Counted from the stretch's first letter, positions 1 through 6,025 are shown. The stretch is DNA of 9,686 bases from Acidobacteriota bacterium (GCA_021851465.1 JAJZDL010000109.1:1-9686), one strand, 5' to 3'. The notes: a model not told the origin generated them from the sequence alone. Made by a program: numbers and translations.

Positions 1-101
1 ATCTGACTGAAAATGCTGGATACTCGAATCACGGCGACGGTGATCCTCCTCTGGGTTTATGTCTCTCAACACAAACCGTAGCAGGGCTCTACCGCCGCCG
101 C

Positions 102-1568
102 TCAAACGCTAATTTGGACAAGAGTGGACGTATATGTATCGGTGGAGTTTACGATAGAGCCGCTTTTGTCATATAGCACGGTGGTGAATTCAAGCACGCC
201 CAAATTAATCGTAGTATGGACCACGGACGGAAGCTCTCCGTAGTCCGGATAGCTCGTAATTATCTCCGAATAGAATATGAGGTCTTTTGGGGCGATGGAA
301 TAGTGGATGCGGTAGATGCGGTATGGGCCGGTGGGCCAGTGCCGGGTGGGATAGTTGTATTTTTGGATTGGCTTGCCGGACTGCGTGATATTACCGGATG
401 GGGTGGCGATTACATGGAACGGAAGCGGTTGGGCGGATGCTTGTAGCGGGAGCGGACATACAGGCCCTTTAAAGTGGAGGAGATAGCCCTCGACAAAGAC
501 ATTGTTGAGCAGTATCGCATGCTTCGAACCATAGCCCGGATCGGAGGGCAACGGGCTCTTCAGGGGGGTTAATTTCCCCTTAGTAAAATCTGCATCGAAG
601 CGGTTGAGGGGACATTGCGGGCTTGGATTTACGCCCAGTTGTGGTGCCAAAGTGGCTGGCGTCGCTTCATCTGGCGTCTGCGCTGGCAGAGCAGGCGATG
701 CGGGCGAGGGCGGACGGACGGGGGCGGGAGACGGATCGACGAGAGACAGATCGAAGGGATGTTTCTGAAGCGTTACCGTCAGCTCGCAGCTACTAATCTT
801 ATCGCTGCCGAACTCCTGTAGAAGGACTTCGAGGGTTTTGTCTTTCTTTTTCCAGCGGGCCTGGTAAAACCGGTCAGGTTCATAGTAGATGTTGAGCTGC
901 GGATTGCCTGAGCAGAGGTTGGAAAAATCGAAGCCCACTTCGGGTGTGCCAAGAATGTTTCCGCGCCCCACCGAGGCTAGATAGGGACCATAATGCAAGT
1001 TAAGATCGGAACGGTAAAGCATTGGCGCCACCACGAGCTGAATATGCATTGGATAATTGGGGTTTGGAGGGGTAACCGTAACGGATGGGGGCGTAACCAG
1101 TGGGTTTGTCGTGTTCCCTGCACTAAACAAAATGTAGGGATGTTTCCGAAGAAATACATTAATCTCGCACATGGAGATATGCGTGCTGTCAGTCTGGAGA
1201 AGTATCTCCAACTCCCGGTCCTGTTTCTTCCAGCGTGCCTGATATGTAGCGTTTGCATAGCTGTTTAGCATGGAGTCCGGCTGCTGATAACAATCCGTAC
1301 CGTAATCGAACCCAGCCGGATTATTGCCTAGGATGTTACCGTGACCGAAGAAAGATGCTGTAGTGTTTGTCTTAACGGGGACTCTCATGAGGTATGTATC
1401 GAGTGTTGTAGCGCTGTCATTGGAGTAGGCTGCGATGGGGCTGGGTATCCACATACTCATCTGCAAAAGCTGAACCCTGATTGGATAGGCAGGATTGGGG
1501 GCCATGACTGGAATGGAAGGACTCAACTGCGCAAAGAGCAGGCTGGACAGCAGGACTGGAAAGAACAC
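102..1568 (-). CDS. Predicted secreted protein with two tandem two-cysteine domains, function unknown
   Basis: I do not recognise this 488-residue protein. It starts at a GTG (1566-1568) with GTGAGG nine bases upstream and an in-frame TAA two codons before it, so this start is fixed. Residues 1-13 form a hydrophobic segment ending LLFA, a short signal peptide lacking the usual positive residues, so export is likely but not certain. Residues about 24-145 and 168-272 are a duplicated domain: both contain NPxYP, then GNILG, GFD, YQARWKK, an LExLLQ-like strand and KHP. Each copy has two cysteines (93/134 and 219/261), suggesting one disulfide per domain. A Pro/Ala-rich linker (279-318) leads to a C-terminal domain (319-488) rich in predicted beta strands. 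The gene is visibly AT-richer than tmk or rplU, suggesting acquisition. A truncated gene lies 20 bases upstream on the same strand. Confidence 0.75.
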   Translation of the reverse strand: MFFPVLLSSLLFAQLSPSIPVMAPNPAYPIRVQLLQMSMWIPSPIAAYSNDSATTLDTYLMRVPVKTNTTASFFGHGNILGNNPAGFDYGTDCYQQPDSMLNSYANATYQARWKKQDRELEILLQTDSTHISMCEINVFLRKHPYILFSAGNTTNPLVTPPSVTVTPPNPNYPMHIQLVVAPMLYRSDLNLHYGPYLASVGRGNILGTPEVGFDFSNLCSGNPQLNIYYEPDRFYQARWKKKDKTLEVLLQEFGSDKISSCELTVTLQKHPFDLSLVDPSPAPVRPPSPASPALPAQTPDEATPATLAPQLGVNPSPQCPLNRFDADFTKGKLTPLKSPLPSDPGYGSKHAILLNNVFVEGYLLHFKGPVCPLPLQASAQPLPFHVIATPSGNITQSGKPIQKYNYPTRHWPTGPYRIYRIHYSIAPKDLIFYSEIITSYPDYGELPSVVHTTINLGVLEFTTVLYDKSGSIVNSTDTYTSTLVQISV

Positions 1569-1588
1569 GGGCGTTTACCTCACAGTTA

Positions 1589-1757
1589 CTACTGGAAAAC
1601 AATATCAAAATCGGGGCTGAAGGCCATGCCGCTGTCGGTCGTTACAGTAATCGATCCTAGGTCATTCGGTGCATTATAGACAGCGGAGTAGGTTGTATAT
1701 ATCGTCTCGGCGTAGCCAGATTCGCCGCCAAACGAGACTGGAGTGCCCTGCCTTTTA
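1589..1757 (-). pseudogene. C-terminal remnant of a gene truncated by an IS3 insertion
   Basis: On the minus strand the last ~55 codons before a TAA/TGA-type stop at 1589-1591 read like a genuine protein tail (SGYAETIYTTYSAVYNAPND, ending DFDIVFQ), with alternating small, Thr and aromatic residues as in a beta-rich exported protein. No credible 5' part remains: past about 1757 the frame enters the upstream region of an IS3 orfA, then reads antisense through tmk. It probably formed an operon with the 488-residue gene, whose GTG begins 20 bases beyond its stop. The family is unknown. The exact left boundary is inferred from a TG dinucleotide at 1758 that could be the IS end. An alternative is a chance reading frame. 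Confidence 0.45.
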
Positions 1758-1993
1758 TGTACCAGTTCTGATGCGAGAGACTGGACAAAAAGGAGCGGAA
1801 GATGGCGAGGGGGAAGAAGCATACACCTGAACAGATTGTGAGTTTGCTGCGACAGATCGAGGTTGCGGTGGCGAACGGCAAGACGACACCGATTGCCTGC
1901 CGCGAAGGCGGGATCACTGAGCAGACGTATTATCGTTGGCGCAAGGAATTTGGTGGGTTGCAGGTAGACCAGGCGCGACGGCTGAAAGAGCTG
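1758..1993 (+). mobile_element. Remnant of an IS3-family insertion sequence (left end and 5' part of orfA)
   Basis: The stretch begins with TG, as IS3-family ends do, continues with a short leader containing GGACAAAAAGGAGCGGAAG, and then the beginning of orfA. IS3 similarity stops at the Leu-Lys-Glu-Leu of the OrfA helix near 1993. The rest of orfA, all of orfB and the right inverted repeat are absent, because tmk starts about 50 bases later. The element is therefore dead. The precise left end is inferred; no matching right end or target duplication can be seen. Confidence 0.6.
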
Positions 1994-2035
1994 CCCATAA
2001 TGGGAAAAACTACGCCATCGCTGAAAATGCTCTAG
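1802..2035 (+). pseudogene. Truncated IS3-family transposase OrfA
   Basis: Starts at ATG 1802 with AGGAGCGG just upstream. The first 64 residues are typical IS3-family (IS407-like) OrfA: a basic start, HTPEQIVSLLRQIE, a helix-turn-helix ending GGITEQTYYRWRKEFGG, then VDQARRLKEL. In intact OrfA the LKEL would lead into the leucine-zipper helix; here 13 unrelated residues follow and a TAG ends the frame at 2033-2035. The HTH normally binds the IS ends. Without the zipper and the OrfB DDE catalytic domain no transposition activity is expected. It reads toward tmk and could have affected transcription of that gene. Confidence 0.85.
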
Positions 2036-2045
2036 ACTTGTCCCC

Positions 2046-2762
2046 ATGCCACGCGGAACCTTCATCACCTTCGAGGGCCTCGACGGCTCCGGCAAGACCA
2101 CCCAGATGCGTCGTCTCGCTGCATGGCTCACCGCCTCCGGCCGCACCGTCGTCACGCTGCGCCAGCCCGGCTCCACAGCCCTCGGCGACCGCCTCCGCGT
2201 GCTCCTGCTCGACTCCCGCTCCGAGTCCGCCCTCGGCCCCATCGACCCACTAGCCGAGATGGCCCTCATGTTCGCCGACCGCGCCCAGTCCATCGCCGAG
2301 GTCATCGCTCCCGCGCTCGCCGTCGGCTCCATCGTCCTCTGCGACCGCTTCACCGATTCCACCGAGGCCTACCAGGGAGCGGGCCGCCGGCTCGGCAGCC
2401 AGCGCGTCCTCGCGCTCCACGCCGCCGTCTGCGACAGCCTCCAACCCGACCTCACCCTGCTTCTCCTCCCGCCGCTCGAAGTCGCGCTCGCCCGCGCTCG
2501 CCGCCGCAACCATCGCCAGGCACCCACGCAACCGCCGACGCAATCCGCGCCATCGCTCCCAACTCTGCCGCAACCCGCCGCCGAAGACCGCTTCGAGCGC
2601 GAGACCGACGAGTTCTACGCCCGCATCCACGCCGCCTACCTGCAGATCGCCGCCCGCGATCCCCACCGCGTCCTCACCGTCGCCGACGTCGCCATCGGCG
2701 ACAATTCGATCGACGCCATCGAACTGCGCATCCGCGGCCTCGTCGCTCCACGCCTCTCATAA
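2046..2762 (+). CDS. tmk: Thymidylate kinase (dTMP kinase)
   Basis: Phosphorylates dTMP to dTDP with ATP in the cytoplasm, the last specific step of dTTP synthesis. The P-loop is at residues 10-19 (EGLDGSGKTT), the DRF motif at 100-102, and AYQGAG at 108-113 closes the dTMP-binding region. The usual REPGGT segment reads RQPGST here (39-44). The LID region has an extra Pro/Gln/Thr-rich stretch of about 25 residues (155-179) before DRFERE, giving 238 residues against about 205-215 in typical homologues. G+C is high and third positions are strongly C-rich. No Shine-Dalgarno is visible before the ATG; TAGACT lies seven bases upstream, so leaderless expression is possible. The IS remnant directly upstream may have replaced the native promoter. 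The family assignment is firm; the effect of the insertion is unknown. Confidence 0.93.
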   Translation: MPRGTFITFEGLDGSGKTTQMRRLAAWLTASGRTVVTLRQPGSTALGDRLRVLLLDSRSESALGPIDPLAEMALMFADRAQSIAEVIAPALAVGSIVLCDRFTDSTEAYQGAGRRLGSQRVLALHAAVCDSLQPDLTLLLLPPLEVALARARRRNHRQAPTQPPTQSAPSLPTLPQPAAEDRFERETDEFYARIHAAYLQIAARDPHRVLTVADVAIGDNSIDAIELRIRGLVAPRLS

Positions 2763-2790
2763 GGCGACAATCGTCATCCCTCCCCCCGCC

Positions 2791-2833
2791 GTCATCCCAA
2801 GCGAGCGCAGCGAGTCGAGGAACCCCGCATTTT
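2791..2833. repeat. REP-like dispersed repeat (GTCATCCC...GAGGAACCCCGCAT type)
   Basis: GTCATCCCAAGCGAGCGC, then AGCGAGTCGAGGAACCCCGC, resembles the short intergenic repeats scattered through Acidobacteriota and other genomes (consensus roughly GTCATTCTGAGCGAAGCGAAGAATC-like). A related copy lies at 9241-9316 on the other strand. GTCATCCC also occurs at 2773-2780. It lies 28 bases after the tmk stop; no coding role. Confidence 0.55.
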
Positions 2834-2859
2834 GCCTTTGCCCCTGCCCCTGCCTTTGC
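2831..2859. repeat. Hexamer simple tandem repeat
   Basis: About 4.8 units of six bases, TTTGCC twice, CCTGCC twice, then TTTGC, following the REP-like repeat. This is non-coding low-complexity sequence prone to slippage. It contributes to the reading-frame shadows here. Confidence 0.75.
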
Positions 2860-2906
2860 ATGGCTCCTTTTGCCCATCCTTTCCTCCTCCCCCCGCAAAT
2901 CCCCTG

Positions 2907-2999
2907 TCAACCCCCACCTCGCCCCAAAAATCCATCAATCACCACAATCACCACAATCAAAATCACTTCCACTCCAAAAATAACCCCAAAAGTTGGCAT
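2907..2999 (-). CDS. Possible small hydrophobic peptide (30 residues)
   Basis: A minus-strand frame starts at ATG 2997-2999, eight bases after a strong GGAGGG (3008-3013), and ends at TGA 2907-2909. The 30-residue product begins MPTFGVIF, has one Glu (residue 11), then a continuous aliphatic run (VILIVVIVVI, 12-21) and a Gly-rich tail with one Arg. It could span a membrane once. Two 9-bp repeats (2941-2958 on the plus strand) encode the repeated Ile/Val part. The initiation region is a 44-bp sequence that recurs at 9324-9367. This resembles small membrane peptides of uncharacterised families or type I toxins, but there is no direct evidence of function. A chance frame in GT-rich DNA is a real alternative. 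Confidence 0.35.
   Translation of the reverse strand: MPTFGVIFGVEVILIVVIVVIDGFLGRGGG
2941..2958. repeat. Two perfect 9-bp tandem repeats (ACCACAATC)
   Basis: ACCACAATC occurs twice in tandem, flanked by partial copies (CAATC before, AATCAC after). On the minus strand it encodes the Ile-Val-Val repeat of the possible small peptide. Copy-number change would add or remove three residues without a frameshift. Confidence 0.8.
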
Positions 3000-3041
3000 A
3001 GTAGTTTCCCTCCGCTTGGTAAACTAGAACCATAGATCGAA
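2998..3041 (-). repeat. 44-bp dispersed leader repeat, copy A
   Basis: Read on the minus strand it starts TTCGATCTATGGTTCTAG and continues TTTACCAAGCGGAGGGAAAC to ACTAT, ending within the ATG of the possible small peptide. A second copy lies inverted at 9324-9367 with 40 of 44 identical positions. Similarity stops abruptly at both ends. It includes a strong Shine-Dalgarno (GGAGGG), consistent with a repeated translation-initiation or 5'-leader module. Confidence 0.75.
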
Positions 3042-3121
3042 GCCATCGGATCGGCTGCAGCCAGAGTCCTCAGCGGGCCTGCTGGCAAAGAACAGGCACC
3101 CAGCGCACCGGTTTTTTCCTC

Positions 3122-3175
3122 GTAAGATCAATAGAATCTAATATTTATCAGTAAGTCCAATGGAATCTTATTTTT
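3122..3175. repeat. Imperfect AT-rich direct repeat, two 25-bp units
   Basis: Units at 3122-3146 and 3151-3175 share GTAAG, CAAT and GAATCT in register (about 20 of 25 positions), with a period of 29. This is an AT-rich island in the gene-free stretch 3042-3439 upstream of the CZB gene. It could be a paired regulator site; no specific protein is suggested. Confidence 0.5.
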
Positions 3176-3226
3176 AGCGGCACATGCCGCCCGCAATCGA
3201 GTGAATCGAATCAACTTACGCCCAAA

Positions 3227-3260
3227 TACCCCCTCAAGGGGGGTACCACAAGGGGTACCC
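3227..3260. repeat. Palindrome cluster with GGTACC cores
   Basis: TACCCCC (3227-3233) pairs with GGGGGTA (3239-3245) across a short loop, and the overlapping GGGGTACC and GGGGTACCC (to 3260), separated by ACAA, can form an alternative hairpin. No T-tract follows, so an intrinsic terminator is unlikely. The remaining sequence to 3428 holds no gene or clear promoter that I can support. Confidence 0.5.
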
Positions 3261-3439
3261 AACCAGTTAACCCACAAACGCTAAGCATCGCTCGATTGAT
3301 GCGATTGCCCTGGCGTCTCTGCACCCCCCTGTGGCAGCTCGCCCGACTCAACCATTTCTACGGTACTCAAGTAAGTGTGCCAGCCACGCGTCGTCTCACC
3401 TATCGCGGCAATCCTCCGATAACGGATGCGAGGTGGTAA

Positions 3440-3874
3440 ATGCCCGCAGAGACTTACATCGCCAAGACCATCGAGTGTGCGCGCGACGCCATCGCCAGCC
3501 ATGTGCGATGGAAGATCACCCTGCTGCTGGCCGCGCGGATGCGAGAGCCGCTCAGCGAACGCGCCACCCGCTCCATCCAGCATCCCGAGGAGTGCTCTAT
3601 CCGCAGATGGTTGCTTAGCCAGCACACCCTGCACCTGCGTGGCTCGCAGCAGTACCAGGCCGCCATCGAGATGCACACCGCGTTTCATGCCCAGATGCGG
3701 CGCATCGCCGACCTAATCAATGCCGCGGAGTACGACCAGGCCGAGCGCCTGCTCAACGAGTCCGAACCGTTTCAGAATGCATCCACCGCGCTGGCCAACG
3801 CCATCATGGCCCTCGATCGCGTGCCGCGCTCCAATAGTCCCGCGCCCCAGAAGACATCGCCGAACGGGCCATAA
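3440..3874 (+). CDS. Stand-alone CZB (chemoreceptor zinc-binding) domain protein
   Basis: A 144-residue protein with the CZB signature: His21 in HVRWK, Cys52 in CSIRRWL, and His79 and His83 in HTAFH. In CZB proteins these three His and one Cys bind zinc in a four-helix bundle and sense zinc or HOCl-type oxidants. Such domains are often fused to chemoreceptors, diguanylate cyclases or other signalling outputs. Here there is no membrane segment and no partner domain: residues 1-115 are the CZB bundle, 116-144 a Pro/Ser tail. The glycine usually seen before the Trp (CxxGxW) is Arg56. The start is ATG 3440, preceded by GAGGTGG. No chemotaxis gene is in the window, so the partner must be encoded elsewhere. 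Family recognition comes from motif spacing only. Confidence 0.75.
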   Translation: MPAETYIAKTIECARDAIASHVRWKITLLLAARMREPLSERATRSIQHPEECSIRRWLLSQHTLHLRGSQQYQAAIEMHTAFHAQMRRIADLINAAEYDQAERLLNESEPFQNASTALANAIMALDRVPRSNSPAPQKTSPNGP

Positions 3875-3892
3875 CATTCGAGGCATCGTGAT

Positions 3893-3920
3893 TGACCCAT
3901 CTGGCTGGGCGCGGTACACT
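3893..3920 (+). promoter_or_regulatory. Probable sigma-70-type promoter of rplU-rpmA
   Basis: TTGACC (3893-3898) and TACACT (3915-3920) are separated by 16 bases and lie 19 bases after the CZB stop. Both hexamers differ from consensus by one or two bases. Transcription would begin near 3927, giving a leader of about 265 nt before rplU. Confidence 0.6.
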
Positions 3921-3926
3921 TGATAA

Positions 3927-4190
3927 GTTTGGCAGGTTTGACCAATGCACCAAGCCTACCGGTTGCAGGGCTGGCGGGCGGCAACAAGGTTGGCAGGTCT
4001 CGGAGGCCGCGCGCGGTTGCTTCATGGGCCGCGGCAGCAGCGGTTCTTCGGGATGCGATGCGACGCTTGGGACGACCGGCTGAATACAGGTTTGGGACAG
4101 CCATTTTGGATGCGGCATCTGGATGCGTCCCCAGACAATACAATCGATGAAGGGTGCGGGCGCTCAGGCGCCGCGCGCATGGGTTCAGTT
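3927..4190 (+). promoter_or_regulatory. Long untranslated leader of rplU
   Basis: No convincing coding frame lies between the inferred transcription start and the L21 start. The leader ends with a hairpin, GGCGC/GCGCC with loop TCAG (4159-4172), about 18 bases before the ATG, in place of a clear Shine-Dalgarno. A TACAAT at 4139-4144 could be a second -10 element but lacks a -35. Leaders of L21 operons in Firmicutes carry an autoregulatory structure; whether this one does is inference. Confidence 0.35.
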
Positions 4191-4529
4191 ATGTATGCAG
4201 TGATTCGTACCGGCGGCAAGCAGTACCTGGTCTCTCCGGGTGAGCGGTTGAAGATCGAGCGCACGGCGCACGAGAACGGCGCAATCGAGTTCTCCGACAT
4301 CCTCGCGGTCAGCAGCGAAGAGGGAAAGTTCGAGTCGGATCTGTCGGGCGCGAAGGTGACGGGAACGGTGCTCGGAGAGGGCCGATTCGACAAGATCCTG
4401 GTCTTCAAGCTGAAGCGCAAGAAACAGTACAAGAAGATGCAGGGCCATCGGCAGGGGTTCGTCGAGGTCAAGATCAACGAGATTCTGGTCAACGGCAAGA
4501 GCTACAAGGCCGAGACGGCTGCGCAGTAA
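4191..4529 (+). CDS. rplU: 50S ribosomal protein L21
   Basis: A 112-residue protein beginning MYAVIRTGGKQYLVSPGE, the family's characteristic N-terminus. The conserved middle and C-terminal region is present (KILVFKLKRKKQYKKMQGHR, then QGFVEVKINEI). L21 binds 23S rRNA domains and contacts L20 in the large subunit. ATG 4191 is chosen because it gives the canonical MYAVI start; an in-frame ATG at 4179 would add MGSV, and a much longer in-frame opening from 3945 is leader sequence. It is the first gene of the standard rplU-rpmA pair, 45 bases before rpmA. No good ribosome binding site is visible, but a hairpin precedes the start. Confidence 0.96.
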   Translation: MYAVIRTGGKQYLVSPGERLKIERTAHENGAIEFSDILAVSSEEGKFESDLSGAKVTGTVLGEGRFDKILVFKLKRKKQYKKMQGHRQGFVEVKINEILVNGKSYKAETAAQ

Positions 4530-4540
4530 TTTCAATCCGC

Positions 4541-4558
4541 CGCGGCCTGTAGGCCGCG
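4541..4558 (+). promoter_or_regulatory. GC hairpin between rplU and rpmA
   Basis: CGCGGCC (4541-4547) pairs perfectly with GGCCGCG (4552-4558) across the loop TGTA. It lacks a T-tract, so it is more likely an mRNA stability or processing element than a terminator. It sits just before the rpmA ribosome binding site (AAAGAGGCG). Confidence 0.5.
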
Positions 4559-4574
4559 CGAAAGAGGCGATGGA

Positions 4575-4850
4575 ATGGCACATAAAAAAGGGTTGGGGTC
4601 CTCCAAAAACGGGCGCGACTCGAACGCCCAGCGACTTGGCGTGAAGGTCTTTGGCGGCCAGGCAATTCTGGGCGGCGGCATCATCGTGCGCCAGCGGGGA
4701 ACACCGTTGAAGGCGGGAGCGAACGTTGGTCGCGGCAAGGACGACACACTGTTCGCGAAGGTCTCCGGCGTGGTTCGCTTCCAGAACCGCGGCCAGCACG
4801 GTCGGTTCGTTTTGGTCGATCCAGCCGAAGTGTCCTCTGTTTCCGCGTAG
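4575..4850 (+). CDS. rpmA: 50S ribosomal protein L27
   Basis: A 91-residue protein starting MAHKKGLGSSKNGRDSNAQR, with the conserved GGQAILGGGIIVRQRGT core and VGRGKDDTLFA, all diagnostic of L27. The flexible N-terminus reaches toward the peptidyl-transferase centre. AHKKG directly follows the initiator Met, so there is none of the cleavable N-terminal extension seen in Firmicutes. It is second in the rplU-rpmA operon, with AGAGGCG as ribosome binding site, and followed by a terminator. obgE, often next in other bacteria, is absent here. Confidence 0.97.
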   Translation: MAHKKGLGSSKNGRDSNAQRLGVKVFGGQAILGGGIIVRQRGTPLKAGANVGRGKDDTLFAKVSGVVRFQNRGQHGRFVLVDPAEVSSVSA

Positions 4851-4877
4851 TGAGAGAACCGATTTAAAGTCAGCGAA

Positions 4878-4907
4878 GGCCCCGATTTGACGGGGCTTTC
4901 CTGATTT
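4878..4907. terminator. Intrinsic terminator between rpmA and the convergent MBL gene
   Basis: GCCCCG (4879-4884), loop ATTTGA, CGGGGC (4891-4896), then TTTCCTGATTT. It lies 28 bases after the rpmA stop and 31 bases past the end of the minus-strand hydrolase gene. A symmetric stem with A/T-rich flanks could stop both transcripts. Confidence 0.75.
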
Positions 4908-4937
4908 AATCGGGATTGCTTCCGGTTGCTTGGCAGG

Positions 4938-5873
4938 TCACTTCTTGGCCGCAACCACTGGCTTGCCTTTGTCGCTGAGCGCGACGCAGGCCATCGGGGT
5001 GGGGTGGTCGTGGGGGAAGAGAACCAGCCACTGCTCTGGGATCGCGCGCGAATAAAAACGCTTGCGCTCCTCGATGCAGCGCAGCGGGTCGAGGTCGTAG
5101 CCCATCACCCAGGTTGGATCGAGGTGGTGCGAGGTGGGAATGAGGTCGCCGATATAACAGGCGTGAGGGTGGGCGGAGGCCGCTGCGGGCCGCGATTCCG
5201 TTGGGCTTGGCGGTCCGATGTGAATGCCCATCATCTGCGCGGTGTGGCCGGGGAAGAGTTCGACCGAGATTCCGGGGCAGAGCGATGGGTTGGCGCGGAT
5301 GCCGGCGTCGTCGAGCAGCGTCATCTGGCCGGACGCGATCAGCGGGTCGTAGTTGGGCGAGAGGTAGCTGACGCGGTCGCGGTCGAGTTGCAGGTGGCCG
5401 TGGGCGACCTCGCCAGCGTGGGCGAAGTAGCGCGCATTGGGGAAGGTCGGCGTGACGCTGCCATCGGGGTGGAGCGTGGTGTTCCAGCCGCAGTGGTCGA
5501 AGTGCAGGTGGGTGTTGACGACGATGTCCACCTCATCGGGGGAGGTGCCCGCGGCGGCGAGCGAGGCGGGCAGCAGAGCCTGATTCTGGAAGATCTGCTG
5601 CATCTTCGGCGAGAGCTTGTTGCCGATGCCAGTCTCGATCAGAACTGTGTGGCGGCCCGTTCGGACGACGACGGAGTTCAGGCCGAGGACGATGCGGTTC
5701 TCCGCGTCCGCCGCCACGCGCCTCTGCCACATTGTCTTGGGCACGACCCCGAACATAGCTCCGCCATCGAGCAGGTAGGTGCCGTCGCTACAGACGGTCA
5801 GTTCAAAGTCGCCGACCGCCGTGCGTGCGCGGACAAGGGCTGCGTCGTCGATAGGGATGGTTGGCTGCGACAT
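4938..5873 (-). CDS. MBL-fold metallo-hydrolase
   Basis: A 311-residue cytoplasmic metallo-beta-lactamase-fold hydrolase. The dinuclear metal site is complete: HLHFDH (122-127), His210 in PGHT, Asp243 in YIGD and His290 in FPHDH. The N-terminal DGTYLLDGGAMFGVVPK (30-46) and the following NRIVLGLN resemble the lactonase/quinolone-type MBL subgroup (AHL lactonase, YtnP-like). The substrate cannot be told from sequence; a lactone or ester hydrolase is the best guess and quorum quenching only a possibility. No signal peptide. The ATG has only a weak AAAG-type ribosome binding site. It is the last gene of the minus-strand series, 152 bases after the zinc-ribbon gene, and ends at a shared terminator. 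Confidence 0.88.
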   Translation of the reverse strand: MSQPTIPIDDAALVRARTAVGDFELTVCSDGTYLLDGGAMFGVVPKTMWQRRVAADAENRIVLGLNSVVVRTGRHTVLIETGIGNKLSPKMQQIFQNQALLPASLAAAGTSPDEVDIVVNTHLHFDHCGWNTTLHPDGSVTPTFPNARYFAHAGEVAHGHLQLDRDRVSYLSPNYDPLIASGQMTLLDDAGIRANPSLCPGISVELFPGHTAQMMGIHIGPPSPTESRPAAASAHPHACYIGDLIPTSHHLDPTWVMGYDLDPLRCIEERKRFYSRAIPEQWLVLFPHDHPTPMACVALSDKGKPVVAAKK

Positions 5874-5938
5874 AAGTCTTTGCCTGCCTGGCTGCGCGGA
5901 ATGAATGCAGGACGGGCCAAGCGGCAGTCCTTAGTCAG

Positions 5939-5967
5939 GATAAACGCGGCGATTGGATACAGTCCAA
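5939..5967 (-). promoter_or_regulatory. Possible promoter of the MBL-fold gene
   Basis: On the minus strand TTGGAC (5967-5962) is followed after 17 bases by TTTATC (5944-5939). The -35 is good, the -10 weak. Transcription would start near 5932, about 60 bases before the ATG. Confidence 0.3.
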
Positions 5968-6025
5968 GACGGCAAAGTCGAAGCCCGCAAGCTCCAGCTC
6001 TCGCGTGGGCGCTCGGCGCGGCAAT

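Noticed and set aside
7..2031. 11-bp direct repeat CTGAAAATGCT at 7-17 and 2021-2031, considered as flanking duplication of an inserted block
   Set aside because: Several 11-bp matches are expected by chance in a window this size, and no other feature marks the ends.
2123..2983. Plus-strand frame overlapping tmk and its downstream spacer
   Set aside because: Arg/Pro-dominated product in a different frame from tmk, caused by the high third-position C of that gene.
2781..3260. Possible CRISPR array or phage attachment site among the clustered repeats
   Set aside because: The repeats differ in sequence and type, have no regular spacers, and no cas or integrase gene is present.
3945..4190. N-terminal extension of L21 from the ATG at 3945
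   Set aside because: The extension has no similarity to L21, and the family starts MYAVIRTGGKQ, matching the ATG at 4191.
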